DNA of 64,000 nt from Trebouxia sp. TZW2008 (lineage: Eukaryota; Chlorophyta; Trebouxiophyceae; Trebouxiales; Trebouxiaceae), in NCBI GenBank assembly GCA_002118135.1, contig BDIU01000053.1, forward strand, positions 124,001-188,000. The letters run 5' to 3'. Every line of letters starts with the position of its first letter. The stretch's first letter is position 1. Made by a program: the position numbers and the translations under genes. Positions 63,201-64,000 of the stretch are shown one piece after another. The notes beneath the pieces were generated by a model. That model saw only the letters and a program-made list of their open reading frames with translations, had not been told where the DNA came from and made no database searches.

Positions 63201-63483
63201 TTCCGCACAATTTCCCCCAGATCCAAGTCATTACAGTCGACGCTAGTGCCCAGTGTTGCTTAGTGACTTGGCTGAAGGCAGTGTGCAATCATAGGCTGCT
63301 GCTGAAGAGGGAAGGAGCAAAGCAAGCCATAAAGCACCGCTAGAGGAGAGTGTGAGGAGTAGCCAAACATCTGCTAGTTCTGTGTCCCAGAAAGTGCCTA
63401 GCTACATGAAGTCAACCCACACATCAGCCATCCGCAACTCAATAGGAGCTGCACCAGACCCAGATGCAAGATTTGCTTTCTGA
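57246..63483 (+). CDS. basic coiled-coil protein built from HKSKLE-type repeats
   Basis: The family is not recognised. The first half is Ala/Pro/Ser-rich and disordered (exon about 57388-57622; large exon about 57830-58912, ending RTTDPYMEKKLRGLQ). The second half comprises short exons sharing a basic helical motif: 59415-59494 (VHKSKLELEKEQAAAA), 59976-60075 (LSDADKASVRRMVSGAFQRV), 60348-60449 or -60482 (KHKSRLEREKEVAQQQRQ), 60872-61021 (KHKSRLEKEKEAAAAARK, LPSYMRPTSASKAMQK), 61783-62072 (VKPKSRLEREKEATAAAAST and MHKRKSKLEQDKENAAAEA), 62568-62658 (VHKSKLQKDKDAWAKA), and a last exon to TGA 63481-63483 (VPSYMKSTHTSAIRNSIG). Joins from 59415 to 62658 are in phase. Such basic helices could bind microtubules or other acidic surfaces (inference). 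The true start codon is not settled. Confidence 0.6.
57665..57740 (+). repeat. dispersed repeat family 2, partial copy 3
   Basis: The blocks cccagaggcgccattgcagt and cagaatgtagtgattt match the central part of the copies at 12745-12870 and 21680-21810. It lies in an intron of the repeat-protein gene. Confidence 0.5.
60176..60212. repeat. perfect 18-bp inverted repeat with 1-nt spacer
   Basis: Arm 60176-60193 (ctgtggctatccagtaag) and arm 60195-60212 are exact reverse complements around a single c at 60194. It lies in the intron before the exon at 60348. Confidence 0.95.
61008..61200 (+). repeat. tandem copies of an exon 3' end plus splice donor
   Basis: The exon ending at 61021 finishes with caaggccatgcagaag followed by gtgcttgcctgacactg. 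Diverged copies of this boundary recur at about 61081 (with gcagcaagtgcttgcc) and 61160 (with atcaagaaggtgcttgcc). Two of the copies also share gagccttgtgtatrcg. The unit is about 75-80 bp. Confidence 0.85.
61508..61835 (+). repeat. three tandem copies of an exon start, 135-bp period
   Basis: cttgaggaggaYSTGGT-like starts occur at 61516, 61651 and 61786, exactly 135 bp apart, each followed by gaagcccaagag.cgcc. Only the last copy continues as an open exon (61783-62072). The first lacks bases and runs out of frame (SERGNGSC), and the second stops at TAG after MPSMQ. Confidence 0.88.
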
Positions 63484-64000
63484 TATGTGTGTTGGGCATT
63501 CAAACGCATATTGTTTGTAGCTGTCATTGAGAAGCTGTTGCTTGAATGGGTGTTGTACAAGGCTTTTGTGTCGAATTCATGTCGTCCAGCAGGCTGATTT
63601 GGCCTATTTGAAGAAAATTTGCTGCTGTATGCAAGCACAGAACCAGGCTGTACAATGTGCAGCTTGATGCAAAGACAGTGTTGCTGAAGTTGACACACAT
63701 TCCAGGATTCATGAGCTGCATTTCTGATTCCTGACATGCAGCCTGCCTGGGCCATGCAATCAAGTCATTTAGCAACTAATTCCCTCCTAAATTCGCTCTC
63801 AGCTCGCGGCGCCAAATCGGCGGTCACGTCATCAGTAATTGCAGTCAAAGCGGCTGGAATCAGGTCAAAGCCCTTCTGACCATGCAAGCATGCCGTTCAC
63901 TGGAAGAGCCAAGACATGTCCCGCTTGAGCACGGCAAGCTACGCAATAGGTCCTGCATGCGCATAATTGCGCTGACTCATCGGCAACGCGGCCGTGTGAG
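63484..64000. other. end of window, no supportable gene
   Basis: The 3' UTR of the repeat-protein gene is followed by more GC-rich sequence from about 63790 that may be the promoter of the next gene. A short ATG frame at 63892 (MPFTGRAKTCPA) is too short to call. Confidence 0.45.

Overview
The window reads as nuclear DNA of a green alga. Almost every gene is cut into short exons by GT-AG introns whose acceptors are nearly always TGCAG, and exon phases agree across the joins I checked. One gene encodes the nuclear-encoded photosystem I subunit PsaK with an algal-type transit peptide, and two genes (SSNA1/DIP13 and an IQ-motif DRC9-like protein) belong to cilia or basal bodies. A chlorophyte, perhaps a trebouxiophyte, is the best inference; the species cannot be named from sequence alone. 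All exon positions come from reading the sequence for splice sites, phase and protein similarity, without transcript data.

Layout. 1-281: 3' end of xanthine dehydrogenase (+). 726-1255: SSNA1/DIP13 (-), head-to-head with the DRC9-like gene (+, 2117-8732). 9362-10107: psaK (+). 10977-14139: plastid biotin/lipoyl-domain protein (-), head-to-head with eIF2 gamma (+, 14858-18281). 18739-18812: tRNA-Val(AAC) (-). 19143-20095: unknown gene (+). 20729-25029: TGS1-type cap methyltransferase with an N-terminal WW domain (-). 25824-27965: unknown gene (-). 28647-30610: PNO1 (-), head-to-head with RPB9 (+, 31136-31688). 32988-38385: a decayed, two-end-truncated aminodeoxychorismate synthase (-) filled with minisatellites and LINE fragments. 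39178-51224: three co-directional genes (sterol-glycosyltransferase-like, FkbM methyltransferase, UDP-glycosyltransferase). 51861-54511: a retroelement-like ORF and an odd AT-rich patch with a 51-residue coiled-coil ORF. 54512-56563: drug/metabolite-type transporter (-). 57246-63483: a repeat-built basic coiled-coil protein (+).

The most unusual property is how introns grow. In at least three genes (DRC9-like, ADC synthase, the 57-63 kb repeat protein) an exon, or an exon 3' end together with its splice donor, has been copied in tandem into the neighbouring intron, leaving rows of decayed pseudo-exons or cryptic splice sites. Other introns and spacers carry minisatellites, 5'-truncated LINE ends, dispersed short repeats and a near-perfect 53-bp hairpin. 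Functionally most genes are housekeeping; the 39-51 kb block of two glycosyltransferase types and a methyltransferase is the only group that looks like a possible specialised pathway.
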